Notes under the pieces: generated by a model
Databases searched by the model: none
What the model was told of the DNA's origin: nothing
Seen by the model: only the letters and a program-made list of their open reading frames with translations
Assembly: GCA_029556545.1 (NCBI GenBank)
Contig: JAKQEQ010000049.1
Span: 1 to 64,000, forward strand
Length of the DNA stretch: 64,000 nucleotides
From: Candidatus Hydrogenedentota bacterium
Lineage (GTDB): Bacteria > Hydrogenedentota > Hydrogenedentia > Hydrogenedentales > JAGMZX01
Direction: 5' to 3'
In this document: positions 9,340 to 18,758 of the stretch, piece after piece
How positions within the stretch are numbered: the first letter of the stretch is position 1
How the letters are laid out: every line of letters starts with the position of its first letter
Position numbers and translations under genes: made by a program

Positions 9340-9475
9340 AGCGGGCTCCCACGCATCGGCTTGGCGCGGCGCCATTGCCGCGCATCGCCCCGATTATTCC
9401 GAAAACGACCCGCGCGGCACAACCCGCCTACGGCGGGCAAGCCCCGGCGAGGCTGTCCGCCGTCAGCCCCGCAGC

Positions 9476-9775
9476 TCATCGCTCATAGATCACCTCGCCC
9501 TCGCTAATCTCCTCGAGCGTGGCGCCCGTGGCGTCCGGACGCACGGGGATGATGTCCAAGGGTATGAGTTCGGCGACCGGCCGTGTCATTCGCCGGTACT
9601 TGAGGGCCAAGGGCAAATACTCTCCGTTGCGATCCAAAAACACGGCCACGTCCATATCGTTCGGGGAATCGGCGGTGAGAAACGACCCGAACACAACGAT
9701 CTTGCGAATCTCCGGCGCGCCGGACAGACAGTCCGCCACCCGCTGTTTGAGTTCGGACTTGTCGCATCGAGTCAT
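9476..9775 (-). CDS. MNT-type nucleotidyltransferase-domain protein
   Basis: The 99-residue protein has a minimal nucleotidyltransferase core: VVFGSFLTADSPNDMDVAVF gives the GS and DxD-type metal-binding motif, and LDIIPV may be the third strand. In MNT/HEPN systems such proteins act as antitoxin that nucleotidylates a HEPN RNase toxin. No HEPN gene lies next to it, so it is an orphan here. A second MNT gene with a damaged HEPN partner is at 53297-53671. Confidence 0.7.
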   Translation of the reverse strand: MTRCDKSELKQRVADCLSGAPEIRKIVVFGSFLTADSPNDMDVAVFLDRNGEYLPLALKYRRMTRPVAELIPLDIIPVRPDATGATLEEISEGEVIYER

Positions 9776-9929
9776 CGTGAGTTTCTCCGAGGAGTCATTC
9801 TACCCCTTCAGACGACATAGCGCCAACGTCCCATTTCTTACACTCTTTCACTTGAGGCAAGGAGTATCAGGCGTCAAGGCCACGGCCCCCGAGCCGCCAT
9901 TTCCGGGGTGTGAGGGTCCTTCTCCCCGC

Positions 9930-11687
9930 CTACCACTCCCAGCGGGGGGTGACGGCCTGGATGTAGCCGACGGGTTCGGCGGTTTCGGGCGGGTCGAGGG
10001 CGACGCCGAGGTTTTCGAGGACGGTGCCCTCGGCGAGATTCAGGTCGACGAGGGCCTTCTGGTAGTCGATGAGGGCCTGGACTTCCTGGGTCTGTGCGAG
10101 GGTAAGGTCCTGCTGGACGAGGAGAACCTGGTAGCTGGTCGTCACGCCGAGGCGCAGGCGTTTCTCCTCGGCGACGACGTTGACTTCCTGGAACTCGCGG
10201 GCCTGGCGGGTGCTCTCGACAAGGGTCTGGTTGGCGAAGACGTTGCGCATGGCGACGTGGACGTTGACCATCAGGCCTTGGCGCACGTTCTCGAAACGTT
10301 GCTCGGCCTGCTCGCGGGTGAGTTGCGCGCGCAGGTGCTGGCCGCGCGCGGCGCGGTTGCCGATGGGCACGGACCCTTGTAGCCCGATGGACATGGCGTC
10401 GACGTCGCCCGCGCGCATGCCGTAGAAGACCTGGCGCGGCTTGTGGTCGCGGCCGCCCTGGGCGTAGGACCCGACAACGTCGAGTTTGGGCAGCATCTGG
10501 TTGCGCGTGCGCATTTCCTCGAGTTTCGCGTTCTCGATCTCGAACTCGGAGGCCTTCAACTCGGGGCGGTTCCGCAGCGCGCGCTCGACACTGACCGCGA
10601 TCTGATCCTCGAGATTCGAGGGATCGATCCAGAGGCCCGAGGCAAAGCCGGGCCGGTCCGTCGGGAGGATGCGCGCCGTCGAGAAGAGGTCGCCGTCGCG
10701 GATATCGAGCAGTTGCTTGAGCGCGTCTTCCGCGTGGCCGACGGCGGCGCGGGCGGCGATGAGTTCGCTCTGGCGCATGGCGACGCCCGCCTTGGCCTGG
10801 AGCACGTCGATGTCGGCGGCGGTGCCGAGTTGGCGGCGCGTCTCGTTGATGTGCAACAGCCGCTCCGCGTTATCGAGTGATTCCTCGCGCACGGTGAGGC
10901 GCTCGATGGCGCCGGTGAGATCCCAGTACGCCTTTACGACGCCGGCGACGGTGTTCATGACCGATGCCCGGAACTGCTCTTCGGCGGCGGCGCGCGCGTT
11001 GCGGGCCTGCCTGATCCGCACCTTGTTCACTGACGGACCGAAGCCGCTCAGGATCGGCTGCGTGAGGGAGAGCGAGAGCAGCCCGTCCCATTCCTCGATG
11101 AACTTGCCGAAGGTGTTTTCCTCCTTGTTCATGGCGAACGTGAGGTTGTACATCGTGCCGGTGTGCAGCTTGCCCATCACGGAGGTCCGCGTCGTGGTAT
11201 TCCACGACTCGACGCTCGTTATGCCGCCGTAAGCGATCAAGGTCTGCGATGCGATGGTTGACGCTTTCGTATACAGGATATCGGTGCCGAGAATGGGATC
11301 GAACTCGCCTTTCGCCGTCAGCACGTCGCCGTCCACCTTGCGCGGTTCGAATTCGGCGAGAAGAATGTCGGGGTTGCGGTCGAGCGCGATCAGGATACAG
11401 TCGTTCAGGGCCAGGCGGATTTCGGATCGGCCCAGGCTCGCCTCAAGGGCCAGCCGCAGCGCGTCGAGATCGATCAGGTCCGCGTCGATGCGGCGGCTCA
11501 CGCTGTCGTCCGCTTCACGAAGCACCGCGTCGTAGCGGAGGCCGAGTTGCGGTTTCTCCAACGGCGCCGGCGCCGCGGCGTCGGCGGCCTCCGCCGGTTG
11601 CGCTTCCTCGACCGGCTGCGCTCCCGCGCCGCCCGGCCCCATCGCCAGCATGAGGCAATAGCATAAGAAAACTTGTCCGTGGCGCAT
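9930..11687 (-). CDS. TolC-like outer membrane efflux protein
   Basis: The 585-residue protein is predicted to form the outer-membrane/periplasmic channel of an efflux or type I secretion system. It has a signal peptide (MRHGQVFLCYCLMLAMG) and two long helical repeats typical of the family, e.g. LALNDCILIALDRNPDILLAEF for the first and ENRPELKASEFEIENA-like sequence for the second. TolC proteins trimerise. The ATG at 11687 is supported by GGAGGAG upstream; the frame extends back to 11759 without such support. There is no adjacent membrane-fusion or inner-membrane pump gene. Two more TolC-like proteins lie at 13282 and 41227. Confidence 0.85.
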   Translation of the reverse strand: MRHGQVFLCYCLMLAMGPGGAGAQPVEEAQPAEAADAAAPAPLEKPQLGLRYDAVLREADDSVSRRIDADLIDLDALRLALEASLGRSEIRLALNDCILIALDRNPDILLAEFEPRKVDGDVLTAKGEFDPILGTDILYTKASTIASQTLIAYGGITSVESWNTTTRTSVMGKLHTGTMYNLTFAMNKEENTFGKFIEEWDGLLSLSLTQPILSGFGPSVNKVRIRQARNARAAAEEQFRASVMNTVAGVVKAYWDLTGAIERLTVREESLDNAERLLHINETRRQLGTAADIDVLQAKAGVAMRQSELIAARAAVGHAEDALKQLLDIRDGDLFSTARILPTDRPGFASGLWIDPSNLEDQIAVSVERALRNRPELKASEFEIENAKLEEMRTRNQMLPKLDVVGSYAQGGRDHKPRQVFYGMRAGDVDAMSIGLQGSVPIGNRAARGQHLRAQLTREQAEQRFENVRQGLMVNVHVAMRNVFANQTLVESTRQAREFQEVNVVAEEKRLRLGVTTSYQVLLVQQDLTLAQTQEVQALIDYQKALVDLNLAEGTVLENLGVALDPPETAEPVGYIQAVTPRWEW

Positions 11688-11841
11688 ACGCTCCTCCCGC
11701 CATCCGCGGCCTGAATATGGTTGCACTATACCCCCCTTCGCCATGAGGCGCGCCTCCACGGCGTCAGTCTACGGATATGGGTGGGGGCAGTCAATTCGCC
11801 GCGGCGGCGCGTGGCGGCACGCGCCTCCCGCTGGCGATTCT

Positions 11842-11860
11842 CATGGGCGAGACGCCCATG
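11842..11860. repeat. REP-like hairpin, core GGGCGTCTCGCCC
   Basis: The sequence CATGGGCGAGACGCCCATG is a perfect 8-bp stem with a 3-base loop, 16 bases past the stop of the minus-strand DUF1844 gene. On the other strand its core is GGGCGTCTCGCCC, the same as at 59846-59864, with a variant at 22811-22829. It may act as a terminator or REP element. Confidence 0.55.
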
Positions 11861-11875
11861 CCACGGTGGACTTGA

Positions 11876-12313
11876 TCAGGGCTGTTTGAGGTCCCGCGGG
11901 TGGATGGGGCCGCCCTCGAGGGCGCTTTCGTGCATCTGCTGCACCCGGGCCACGTACACCTGCTGCAACTCGGCAATGGTTGCGGTCAGGCGTCCGGATT
12001 CCTGCGGCGTCAGGTTGCCCTTCGTCTTATCGCGCAGAATCATCAGCAGGTCGATGGAATACTTGGCCTCGTCCAGGTCGATGACCACTTCCTGCGTGCC
12101 GCGCGGGGCGATGACGCCCAGCGCGAACATCGTCTGCGCGGCGAGGCTCGACACGAGCGTCATAAAGGAAGCCGCCTCGGCGGGCGGGGCCGCCGCCTCC
12201 TCCTCGGAGGGCTGCGCTTCGCCCTGCTGACGCGCCTGGGCCTCCGCCTTTTCGCGTTGCACCCGGGCCTTCCAATCTTGGTCGACGATGATTTCCGGGG
12301 ATTCTTCCGCCAT
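11876..12313 (-). CDS. DUF1844 protein
   Basis: The 145-residue cytoplasmic protein has a charged N-terminal half (IIVDQDWKARVQREKAEAQ), then the conserved DUF1844 core: FMTLVSSLAAQTMFALG and DLDEAKYSIDLLMILRDKTK. The C-terminus is helical. DUF1844 proteins are widespread in PVC and delta-proteobacterial genomes, and their function is not known. The ATG at 12313 follows AAGGAGGG with good spacing, which decides it over an earlier in-frame start at 12373. It precedes the minus-strand TolC gene, with a REP-like hairpin between. Confidence 0.85.
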   Translation of the reverse strand: MAEESPEIIVDQDWKARVQREKAEAQARQQGEAQPSEEEAAAPPAEAASFMTLVSSLAAQTMFALGVIAPRGTQEVVIDLDEAKYSIDLLMILRDKTKGNLTPQESGRLTATIAELQQVYVARVQQMHESALEGGPIHPRDLKQP

Positions 12314-12424
12314 GCGCGGACCCTCCTTCACGGGAAATGCGACGACGCCGTCGCGCCGGCATACGCCCGCCACGGACGGGCGCGCCGCCGGCGCCGTTTA
12401 CGCCGCGCGGCGTCGCGCATCACA

Positions 12425-12514
12425 CTACTTGTTCTTGTGGCGATTCTGCCTGCGCTTCTTCTTCCGCTTGTGCTTGTTGATTTTCGCTTTGCGAACTTTT
12501 CTTCCGCCGGCCAA
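12425..12514 (-). CDS. 29-residue basic AURKAIP1/COX24-like protein
   Basis: A 29-codon frame starts at TTG 12514, eight bases after a perfect AGGAGG, and ends at TAG 12425. It is almost entirely Lys, Arg, His and Asn (for example KVRKAKINKHKRKK), with no acidic residue. This matches the AURKAIP1/COX24-type short proteins, which are ribosome- or RNA-associated basic peptides of about 30 residues in many bacteria. It lies 33 bases downstream of ndk on the same strand, so it may be co-transcribed. The assignment rests on composition, size and the ribosome binding site. Confidence 0.6.
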   Translation of the reverse strand: MAGGRKVRKAKINKHKRKKKRRQNRHKNK

Positions 12515-12547
12515 CTTCGTTACCTCCTCGCGCCCGCGCGCCGCGCC

Positions 12548-12997
12548 TCAGCGCAGCCACTGCTCGTCGGGCATCGTGTACGTTAGCAATTCCTCGGGAT
12601 AGAAATAGAGGGCGATTTCCCGGGCCGCGGTCTCGGGCGAATCCGACGCATGCACGATGTTATTCTGCGTGCTGAGGCCGAAATCGCCGCGGACCGTGCC
12701 CACGTCCGCCTTCAGACAATTGGTCGCCCCGTTCATCTTGCGCACCTGCGCCACCGCGTCCGGCCCTTCCCAGACCATCTGCACCGTCGGGCCGGAAGTG
12801 ATGAACGCGACCAGACTATCGAAGAAGTCCTTGCCCGCGTGCTCGGCGTAGTGCCGCTTCGCCGTGGTCTCGTCGATGATCCGCATGCGCATAGCGACCA
12901 GTTTCAGGCCGCGCCGCTCGAAGCGGCCTATGCACTCGCCGATCAATCGACGACCCACCCCGTCGGGCTTTACCATTACGAACGTGCGTTCCGTCAC
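12548..12997 (-). CDS. ndk: nucleoside diphosphate kinase
   Basis: The 149-residue protein transfers phosphate from NTPs to NDPs through a phospho-histidine, balancing the nucleotide pool in the cytoplasm. Key motifs are intact: the N-terminal [12 protein letters not shown], the middle [15 protein letters not shown], and the active-site block [11 protein letters not shown] with the catalytic His. Length matches the family (about 140-150). The 29-codon basic gene follows 33 bases downstream. A possible promoter lies at 13108-13137. Confidence 0.97.
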   Translation of the reverse strand: MTERTFVMVKPDGVGRRLIGECIGRFERRGLKLVAMRMRIIDETTAKRHYAEHAGKDFFDSLVAFITSGPTVQMVWEGPDAVAQVRKMNGATNCLKADVGTVRGDFGLSTQNNIVHASDSPETAAREIALYFYPEELLTYTMPDEQWLR

Positions 12998-13107
12998 GGT
13001 TCCTGATTCTTTCCAAAAAATGGAGACGCGCTGTCACAAACAACGCACACCAAACCCGCGACAACGTCCTTGGAAAGCGCGCCGGGGCCGGCATGCACAG
13101 GCAAAAC

Positions 13108-13137
13108 ACTATAGCAAACGGAGCCGAATCCCTGCAA
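13108..13137 (-). promoter_or_regulatory. possible promoter for ndk
   Basis: Reading the minus strand, TTGCAG (13137-13132) and TATAGT (13113-13108) are 18 bases apart, a fair sigma70-like match, about 110 bases upstream of the ndk ATG. It is a weak -35 and a good -10. Confidence 0.4.
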
Positions 13138-13199
13138 ATAACGAATGAGACGCATGATTCCCATCCGGGAGGGGCCGCCCCGGCCGGTATCGCGCGGCG

Positions 13200-13229
13200 T
13201 TGACTCATTTCGGGTCGGTTCCGTAGTAT
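13200..13229 (+). promoter_or_regulatory. possible sigma70-type promoter for TolC-like gene
   Basis: TTGACT (13200-13205) and TAGTAT (13224-13229) are separated by 18 bases, about 50 bases upstream of the ATG at 13282. Confidence 0.5.
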
Positions 13230-13281
13230 GCCTTCGAGGGTAGCGCCCACGCGGGCGGATTTTGTGGGAAAGGCAACCAGC

Positions 13282-14760
13282 ATGCGACCTGTACTCTTCC
13301 TGGCCATTGGGTTTTCAGCCGCCATAGGTGGGGCCGAGGAATCGGCATACTCTCCGGATGCACGGGAAATCAGCGCATTGACCGAGATGTTAAGCGATGT
13401 GCTCGAGGGCGTCGAGAACGTCGAGGCGGCCGTCCCGGCGCAGTCCGCCGGTGAAGCTATAGTGCTTGACGCGCGGCGATGCGTCCAGTTGGCCCTCGAA
13501 CGCAATGCGCAGGTCTTTGCGACGGCGGCGGACGTGGCCGCGCGCGAGGCCCAGCACGGCCAGGCAAAGTCCTTGCGTTGGCCGCAGATCAAGGGGCACG
13601 CGGTGTACTCGTATATCGAGGGGCTGCCCGTGGATCTTTATTCGACCGGCGCGCTGAGTTTTCTGGCCGAATCGATCAGCGCCGAGAAATGGCAGGTGAA
13701 CGCGGGGTTCTCTCTCGATCAGGTGCTATACGCGGGCGGACGCATCCGGGCGGCGTCGCGCGCCTCGAAACATCTCGCGGAATCCGAGGCGTGGAAGCGC
13801 GAGGTGGTGCTGGCGGAGCTCGAATTCCAGGCGCGGCAAGGGTTCCACGATACACTGCTGACACGGGCGCTGGTGCTTGTGGCGGAAGAGACGGTCGCCA
13901 CCTTTGAACGCCACCTGGCCGACGCGCGCCAGATGCTCGATGTGGGGTTGATCAGCGATTTCGAGGTGTTGCGCGCCCAGACCGAGGTCGGGGCGCGTGC
14001 GGCGGACCTCGAAACCGCACGGGGCGCGGAGCGGATCGCCGTCGTCAACCTGCTGCGCATTCTCGCCATGCCACAGGATACGCCGGTGGTCCTGGACGGC
14101 AAGGTGGAATGGACGCCCCTCGATGCGCCGGTTTCAGCGCTGATTGAGGAGGCGAAACTGAATCGACCGGAGCTGCGGGCCCTCGAGCGCGGCATCGCGG
14201 CGGCGCGCGAGCAGGTCACGGCGAAACGGGCGGCGTACCTGCCGAGCGCGGGCGCGAAGGTGCTTTGGGAACAGATGGAGGGCGGCACGTCCGTACTCCC
14301 CGAGGGCTGGACCTTCAACGTCGGTCTGGAATGGGAACTGTCCGCGGGCGGGCGGCGGAAACAGGAAGTCATCGAGGCGCAGGCGCAGTTGCGCAGCCTC
14401 GAATATCAACGTGAGGACGTCGCGCGGCTGGTCGAGCTCGATGTGCGGCAGGCGGCGTTGCGCGTGCAGGAATCCATCGCGAAGATTCGCGCGGAGAAGG
14501 GCACAGTCGCTCTGGCCGAAGAGGGCCTGCGCATGGCGCAGTTGCGGTTCCAGGAAGGCGTCGGCACACAAGTCGAGACGCTCGATGCCGCGTTGGCCCT
14601 GACCGGCGCGCGTACGCAACTGGTCCGCGCGCTGCGCGATTATGCGGTCGCCGTAGCCGCGCTGGACAAGGCGCTGGGCCGGTCGTGGGGGAACCGCGAG
14701 CGGCCCACGCCAAGATCAGACGGTTCGGACCGATCGGACCGATCGGACGGATCAAATTGA
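13282..14760 (+). CDS. TolC-like outer membrane protein
   Basis: The 492-residue protein has a signal peptide (MRPVLFLAIGFSAAIGG) and the two-fold long helices of TolC-family efflux channels: VLDARRCVQLALERNAQVFAT in the first half and LIEEAKLNRPELRALERGI in the second. It should sit in the outer membrane as a trimer. The ATG at 13282 is preceded by GGGAAAGG and a plausible promoter at 13200-13229. No pump partners are adjacent. The last 15 residues are odd: a 9-base DNA repeat encodes a Ser-Asp-Arg-rich tail. Confidence 0.85.
   Translation: MRPVLFLAIGFSAAIGGAEESAYSPDAREISALTEMLSDVLEGVENVEAAVPAQSAGEAIVLDARRCVQLALERNAQVFATAADVAAREAQHGQAKSLRWPQIKGHAVYSYIEGLPVDLYSTGALSFLAESISAEKWQVNAGFSLDQVLYAGGRIRAASRASKHLAESEAWKREVVLAELEFQARQGFHDTLLTRALVLVAEETVATFERHLADARQMLDVGLISDFEVLRAQTEVGARAADLETARGAERIAVVNLLRILAMPQDTPVVLDGKVEWTPLDAPVSALIEEAKLNRPELRALERGIAAAREQVTAKRAAYLPSAGAKVLWEQMEGGTSVLPEGWTFNVGLEWELSAGGRRKQEVIEAQAQLRSLEYQREDVARLVELDVRQAALRVQESIAKIRAEKGTVALAEEGLRMAQLRFQEGVGTQVETLDAALALTGARTQLVRALRDYAVAVAALDKALGRSWGNRERPTPRSDGSDRSDRSDGSN
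14722..14748. repeat. 9-base tandem repeat at gene 3' end
   Basis: About three copies of a CGGACCGAT-like 9-mer occur inside the last codons of the TolC-like gene, followed by the palindrome GATCAAATTGATC. The unit resembles, on the other strand, the GTCCGACC repeats at 41144-41205. Confidence 0.5.
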
Positions 14761-14791
14761 TCCGAACCATCATGCCCGCGGGCTTGGCCGC

Positions 14792-17335
14792 TTACTCCGC
14801 GCGATAGCCCAATCCCGAAACCACTCCGCCGTCAGCCGCGCGCAGTCGCATGCAGAACGCCCAGGAACCGCCGCCGTTGGGAACCTTTACCAGAATCGTG
14901 TTCTCGCCCTCGTTGAGGCTAATGGCGAATTGGTCTTCGCCGGGTTTGAGGCCGCGCGTCGTGTCCACGGAATGCACGACCGTGCCGTTGACCCACATCT
15001 TCGGGCCGTCGTCGCTGCCGATTTCCGCGACGAGTTCGACGTTCTCGGGCGCAATCACCGTCGTGCGCAGATAGGCGACGCGGTTGTCGCCGCCGAGAGT
15101 ACGCGCGAAATCGACGAGCCATGGCCTATCGGCGTCAGCGCCGACGGGGGCCGGCTGCCAGACGACCCCCGTGGCGTCGGGGACCTCCGGCGGGAACGCC
15201 ATGTCGTGGAGATCGGCGCGGCCCTTGCCGTGCTCGAAGTACGGGCCGGACATCTCCCACGCCACGACGTAGTCCTCGAACCGCGCAATCAGGTCGCGAA
15301 TACTCTGAACCTGATTCGCGACGCTCGATTCCTGGCTCATCGCGAACACGCGGTCCAGCAGCGCCTCGATATCCTCGCGATGGGCCGCGCAGAGCGGGCG
15401 CGCCAGCTTCAAGGCGGCCGCAACGGCTTCGTCCTGAAGTCCTGCATCGTCGAAATACGGCATGACCAGTTCAAGCGCGCCCCGGCGCGGCACGTTACCC
15501 AAGCCGCTCAGGATTATCTTCCGTTCGTCCACGTTCCGTGCGTCTTGCAGCAGTTGCGCGAAACACCCTAGCGTGTCGCCGACGGGACGGTCGCTCGGCA
15601 GCGCGAGCAGCCGCACATAGCCGCGTAACGCGCGCGCGCGCGGCGCGGGCGCCGTCTCACGGTCCAGCGCGACGCGCAGGTCTTCGAGCACCTCCACCCG
15701 CGGCCAGTCCGCGAGCGCGCCAATCGCGGCGATGCGCACGGGATCTTCCTCAGCCTGCGCGGCCGCGCGTAACGCCGGCAGCGACGCGGCGTCGCCGAGC
15801 GCGCCGAGTATCTTGAGTAGCGACGCCTTTACCTCCTCCTTCGCCGCGCCGTCGAGTGCGGCGAGTAGCGGCGCATTGCGCGCCAGTTCGTCCGGAACGC
15901 GCTTCGTCGCCGCCACGATAGCCTTCTCCACGGCTTCCCGGTCTTCGTCCGTGTTCATGGCGGCAAGGAGACCCGCCAACGCGGGGAGGTCTTCCGCGCG
16001 GGCGAGTACGCCGAGCGCCCTGGAGGCCATCGCGCGGACCTCCGCCTCGGGGTCTGTGGCCAATTCGAGCAGTTTCGGGACGGCAGCCTCGACGCGGCGC
16101 TCAGATACGGCGCGGATCAACTCGATGCGCACTTCCGGCTCGCCTTTATCGAGCCCGCCGAGCACCGTCTGGTCCACGTCTGCACCGCGAAGGGCGTACA
16201 GCGCGTCGCGCACGGCCAGGCGTTCACGCCCCGAGCCCGCCGCCGCAAGGCGGGCCAGCATCATGACGTCCGCGGCGGTGCCCACCCGCGCCATCGCACG
16301 AATCGCCGCTGAACGCATGGAGGCGTTGTCGCTGCCGACAACGCGCAAGACGGCTTCGCGCGCCTTCGGGCCGCCCCGCTCGGCGAGCACATCGATCATC
16401 AATGCCCGGCTCTCGGGCGGCATATCGCTCAATTGCGCGGCGAGTTTCGCCGTCGTGTCGCCTCCCGGGAGTTCGCGTGCAAGCAGGATCGCCATGTCGC
16501 GGCGGTCCTCGCCATCGCTCTTCAGCGCCATGAGCACCACATCCACGCCCTCATCGCCGAGCGCCGTGACCAAGCCGCGAAAGGCCGCCGCGCCCGCGCG
16601 GCCCGAAACGTCAAGCAGGTCGTTGTAGATGCGGATGGCGTCCTGCTTCTTCCCGTCAGCCAGGAGCTGGTCCGCACAGGACAAGAGGGCGTCATGCAGC
16701 GCGCCCGCGTTGGCGTCGGGCGTTCCCGCCGCAATTGCTTCGAGCGCCTGCAACGCCGCCACGCCGCCGATCTGGCCCAGCGCCCGCATCGCCGCGCCCG
16801 CGATTATCGGGTCCGCGTTTCGGACGAGGTCGGCCAGCGCCGCCGTTGCCGCCGCACAGCCCCGGTTGCCCAGCGATGCAATGATTCCTATCTTCACGAC
16901 CCCTTCGGCGGACGGCAGGGTCTCGAGCAGCGCCACGTCAGCCTCCGGGACCGGAATTCGCTCAAGGGCGTACCGGGCCATGTCTGCGGTGGCCGGGTCG
17001 GCGAACAACGCGGCCAGGGCGGGCACGGCGGCCGCGTCGCCCAGGAGCACCAATTGTCGGCACACGAACTGTTTGCAGTCGAAGGTGGCGTCGCTTTCGA
17101 GGAGTGCCGCCAGTCGGGCCGCGAGCGCCTGCTTTGCCTCGGGCGTCGCGAGCGCCGCGCGCACCAAATCCTCGACCGCTGTCAGGGATTCGCGGCTCTC
17201 GCCAAAACGGTAACTGGCGATTGCGGCTACGGGGTCGTCCTGCGCGCGGGCGGTTGTACCCGCGATTACAGCCATGGCGCAAGTCACCGCGAGGGCCATG
17301 GTTCGAACGCCGTGTTTTCTCATCTCATGCTTCAT
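14792..17335 (-). CDS. secreted HEAT-repeat protein with C-terminal beta-sandwich
   Basis: The 847-residue protein has a signal peptide ending near TTARAQ. Residues 30 to about 680 are HEAT-like repeats, e.g. ADLVRNADPIIAGAAMRALG, AVLRVVGSDNASMRSAAIRA and ELATDPEAEVRAMASRALG. The final 160 residues form a beta-rich domain with NVELVAEIGSDDGPKMWVN and NEGENTILVKVPNGGGSW, typical of PA14/NPCBM-like domains in secreted PVC proteins. HEAT solenoids bind proteins or polymers; here a periplasmic or surface scaffold role is inferred. It lies on the same strand as the next Tat oxidoreductase (17384), 48 bases downstream of it, so co-transcription is possible. Confidence 0.8.
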   Translation of the reverse strand: MKHEMRKHGVRTMALAVTCAMAVIAGTTARAQDDPVAAIASYRFGESRESLTAVEDLVRAALATPEAKQALAARLAALLESDATFDCKQFVCRQLVLLGDAAAVPALAALFADPATADMARYALERIPVPEADVALLETLPSAEGVVKIGIIASLGNRGCAAATAALADLVRNADPIIAGAAMRALGQIGGVAALQALEAIAAGTPDANAGALHDALLSCADQLLADGKKQDAIRIYNDLLDVSGRAGAAAFRGLVTALGDEGVDVVLMALKSDGEDRRDMAILLARELPGGDTTAKLAAQLSDMPPESRALMIDVLAERGGPKAREAVLRVVGSDNASMRSAAIRAMARVGTAADVMMLARLAAAGSGRERLAVRDALYALRGADVDQTVLGGLDKGEPEVRIELIRAVSERRVEAAVPKLLELATDPEAEVRAMASRALGVLARAEDLPALAGLLAAMNTDEDREAVEKAIVAATKRVPDELARNAPLLAALDGAAKEEVKASLLKILGALGDAASLPALRAAAQAEEDPVRIAAIGALADWPRVEVLEDLRVALDRETAPAPRARALRGYVRLLALPSDRPVGDTLGCFAQLLQDARNVDERKIILSGLGNVPRRGALELVMPYFDDAGLQDEAVAAALKLARPLCAAHREDIEALLDRVFAMSQESSVANQVQSIRDLIARFEDYVVAWEMSGPYFEHGKGRADLHDMAFPPEVPDATGVVWQPAPVGADADRPWLVDFARTLGGDNRVAYLRTTVIAPENVELVAEIGSDDGPKMWVNGTVVHSVDTTRGLKPGEDQFAISLNEGENTILVKVPNGGGSWAFCMRLRAADGGVVSGLGYRAE

Positions 17336-17383
17336 GACGCTGTATACCTCATCCGCGCGCGTCGCGCGGTTTCCGCGTTCCGG

Positions 17384-18733
17384 TTACAGATGCCACGGCG
17401 CACGCATCGCGCGGTCCAGCATGCGCGCGGTTTCGGGGTCGTCCAGAACGGCCTCGTTTCTTGGATCCCAACGGACGCGTCGTTCGAGCCGCATGGCGAT
17501 GTTGCCCAGATGCGCGATGGCAATCGCCCGGTGCGCCACCTCGATGGGCGTGATCGTCTCCCGCCGCGTTTGCATGCATTCGAGGAAGTTGCGCGCGTGG
17601 TTGTCGCTTGCATAGAGATGGATTTCGTTCGGCCCGATGACCGAGTCCTTGAGCGCCGCGGGCTCTGTGGTCAGGTGGCCGCGATCGACGTGGACCCAGC
17701 CGTCCGAACCGATGAATTTCGCGCCGCCCGGGTAACTGTTCGACACCATCATGGTGAACCCGTTCGGGGCGACGGGGCTTGCGCCGGGCGGATACTTGCA
17801 GGCGAACTTGTAGTTGGTCGCGGCGTCGTACAGCCCGTCGCGGGGATACTCGCCGCGGCCTTCGACCTCGACGGGTCCGGTGTACTCCGTGCCCATACCC
17901 CAATTTGCTATGTCGCAGTGGTGCGCCGCCCAATCCGTGAGTTGGCCGCCCGAGTAATCGAGAATCCACCGGAAATTCCAGTGGCAGCGCTTCTCGGTGT
18001 ACGGAGCATGCGGTGCGGGGCCCAGCCAGAAGTCATAATCGAATCCGTCGGGGACGGGCATTTCAGGCTGCGGCTCGCAACTGGGGCCGGTCGGCAGGCC
18101 CACTTCAACCGTATGTACCTCGCCGATGCGCCCGTTGCGCACGAGTTCGCAGGCGTGCCGAAAGTGACTTTGCGAACGCTGCCAACTGCCCGTCTGCCAG
18201 ACGATGCCGTACCGATGCACCGCGTCGACCATGGCGCGGCCTTGGGGTATCGTCAAGGCGAGCGGCTTTTCAGCATAGATATCGAGGCCGCGCCGCGCCG
18301 CGGCGATGGCGGGAATCGCGTGCCAGTGGTCCGGCACCGCGATGGACACGCAATCCAGGTCGTCGCGCGCCAGCAGTTCACGGAAGTCGTTGTACTCGGC
18401 GCAGTCCGTATTCCTGTAGCGTTCGTCCACAATGCGTTTGGCGTTCAGGCGATGTTCGCGGTCCACGTCGCATACCGCGACCACCTGGAGCTCGGGCATA
18501 CCGAGAAAGCCCGTCATGTTGCCCGTGCCCTGACTGCCCGTGCCGATGCAACCCATCGTGAAACGATTGCCCGGCGCGGGTCGCGCCGCGGCGCCGAAGG
18601 CCGAGGCCGGTACGATATAAGGAAACGCAACGACGCCTGCGGCAAGCGCCGTCGTGCGTCTCAGGAACCGACGCCGGTCCAGTGGGCGGTCCGCGCGAGA
18701 ATTAGACAAGAAATCCGTAGTCTCCTTCTTCAT
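17384..18733 (-). CDS. Tat-exported Gfo/Idh/MocA-family oxidoreductase
   Basis: The 449-residue protein carries a twin-arginine leader (DRRRFLRRTTALAAGVVAF). The mature part has the nucleotide-binding motif MGCIGTGSQGTGN, VAVCDVDREH, then the conserved AEKPLALTI with the family Lys. The C-terminal domain has DYSGGQLTDWAAHHCDIANW, typical of exported PVC-type members. It is predicted to oxidise or reduce a sugar derivative outside the cytoplasm. The ATG at 18733 has GGAGG upstream. It lies between the kinase gene (upstream, same strand, 25 bases) and the HEAT-repeat gene, so these three may be one unit. Confidence 0.87.
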   Translation of the reverse strand: MKKETTDFLSNSRADRPLDRRRFLRRTTALAAGVVAFPYIVPASAFGAAARPAPGNRFTMGCIGTGSQGTGNMTGFLGMPELQVVAVCDVDREHRLNAKRIVDERYRNTDCAEYNDFRELLARDDLDCVSIAVPDHWHAIPAIAAARRGLDIYAEKPLALTIPQGRAMVDAVHRYGIVWQTGSWQRSQSHFRHACELVRNGRIGEVHTVEVGLPTGPSCEPQPEMPVPDGFDYDFWLGPAPHAPYTEKRCHWNFRWILDYSGGQLTDWAAHHCDIANWGMGTEYTGPVEVEGRGEYPRDGLYDAATNYKFACKYPPGASPVAPNGFTMMVSNSYPGGAKFIGSDGWVHVDRGHLTTEPAALKDSVIGPNEIHLYASDNHARNFLECMQTRRETITPIEVAHRAIAIAHLGNIAMRLERRVRWDPRNEAVLDDPETARMLDRAMRAPWHL

Positions 18734-18758
18734 CAGCCGAAATCCTCCATTACTGCGC

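Noticed and set aside
6739-9507. A 922-codon plus-strand frame
   Set aside because: It is antisense to the ORF6N and GH71/99-like genes, which have clear family motifs. GC-rich DNA gives long empty frames.
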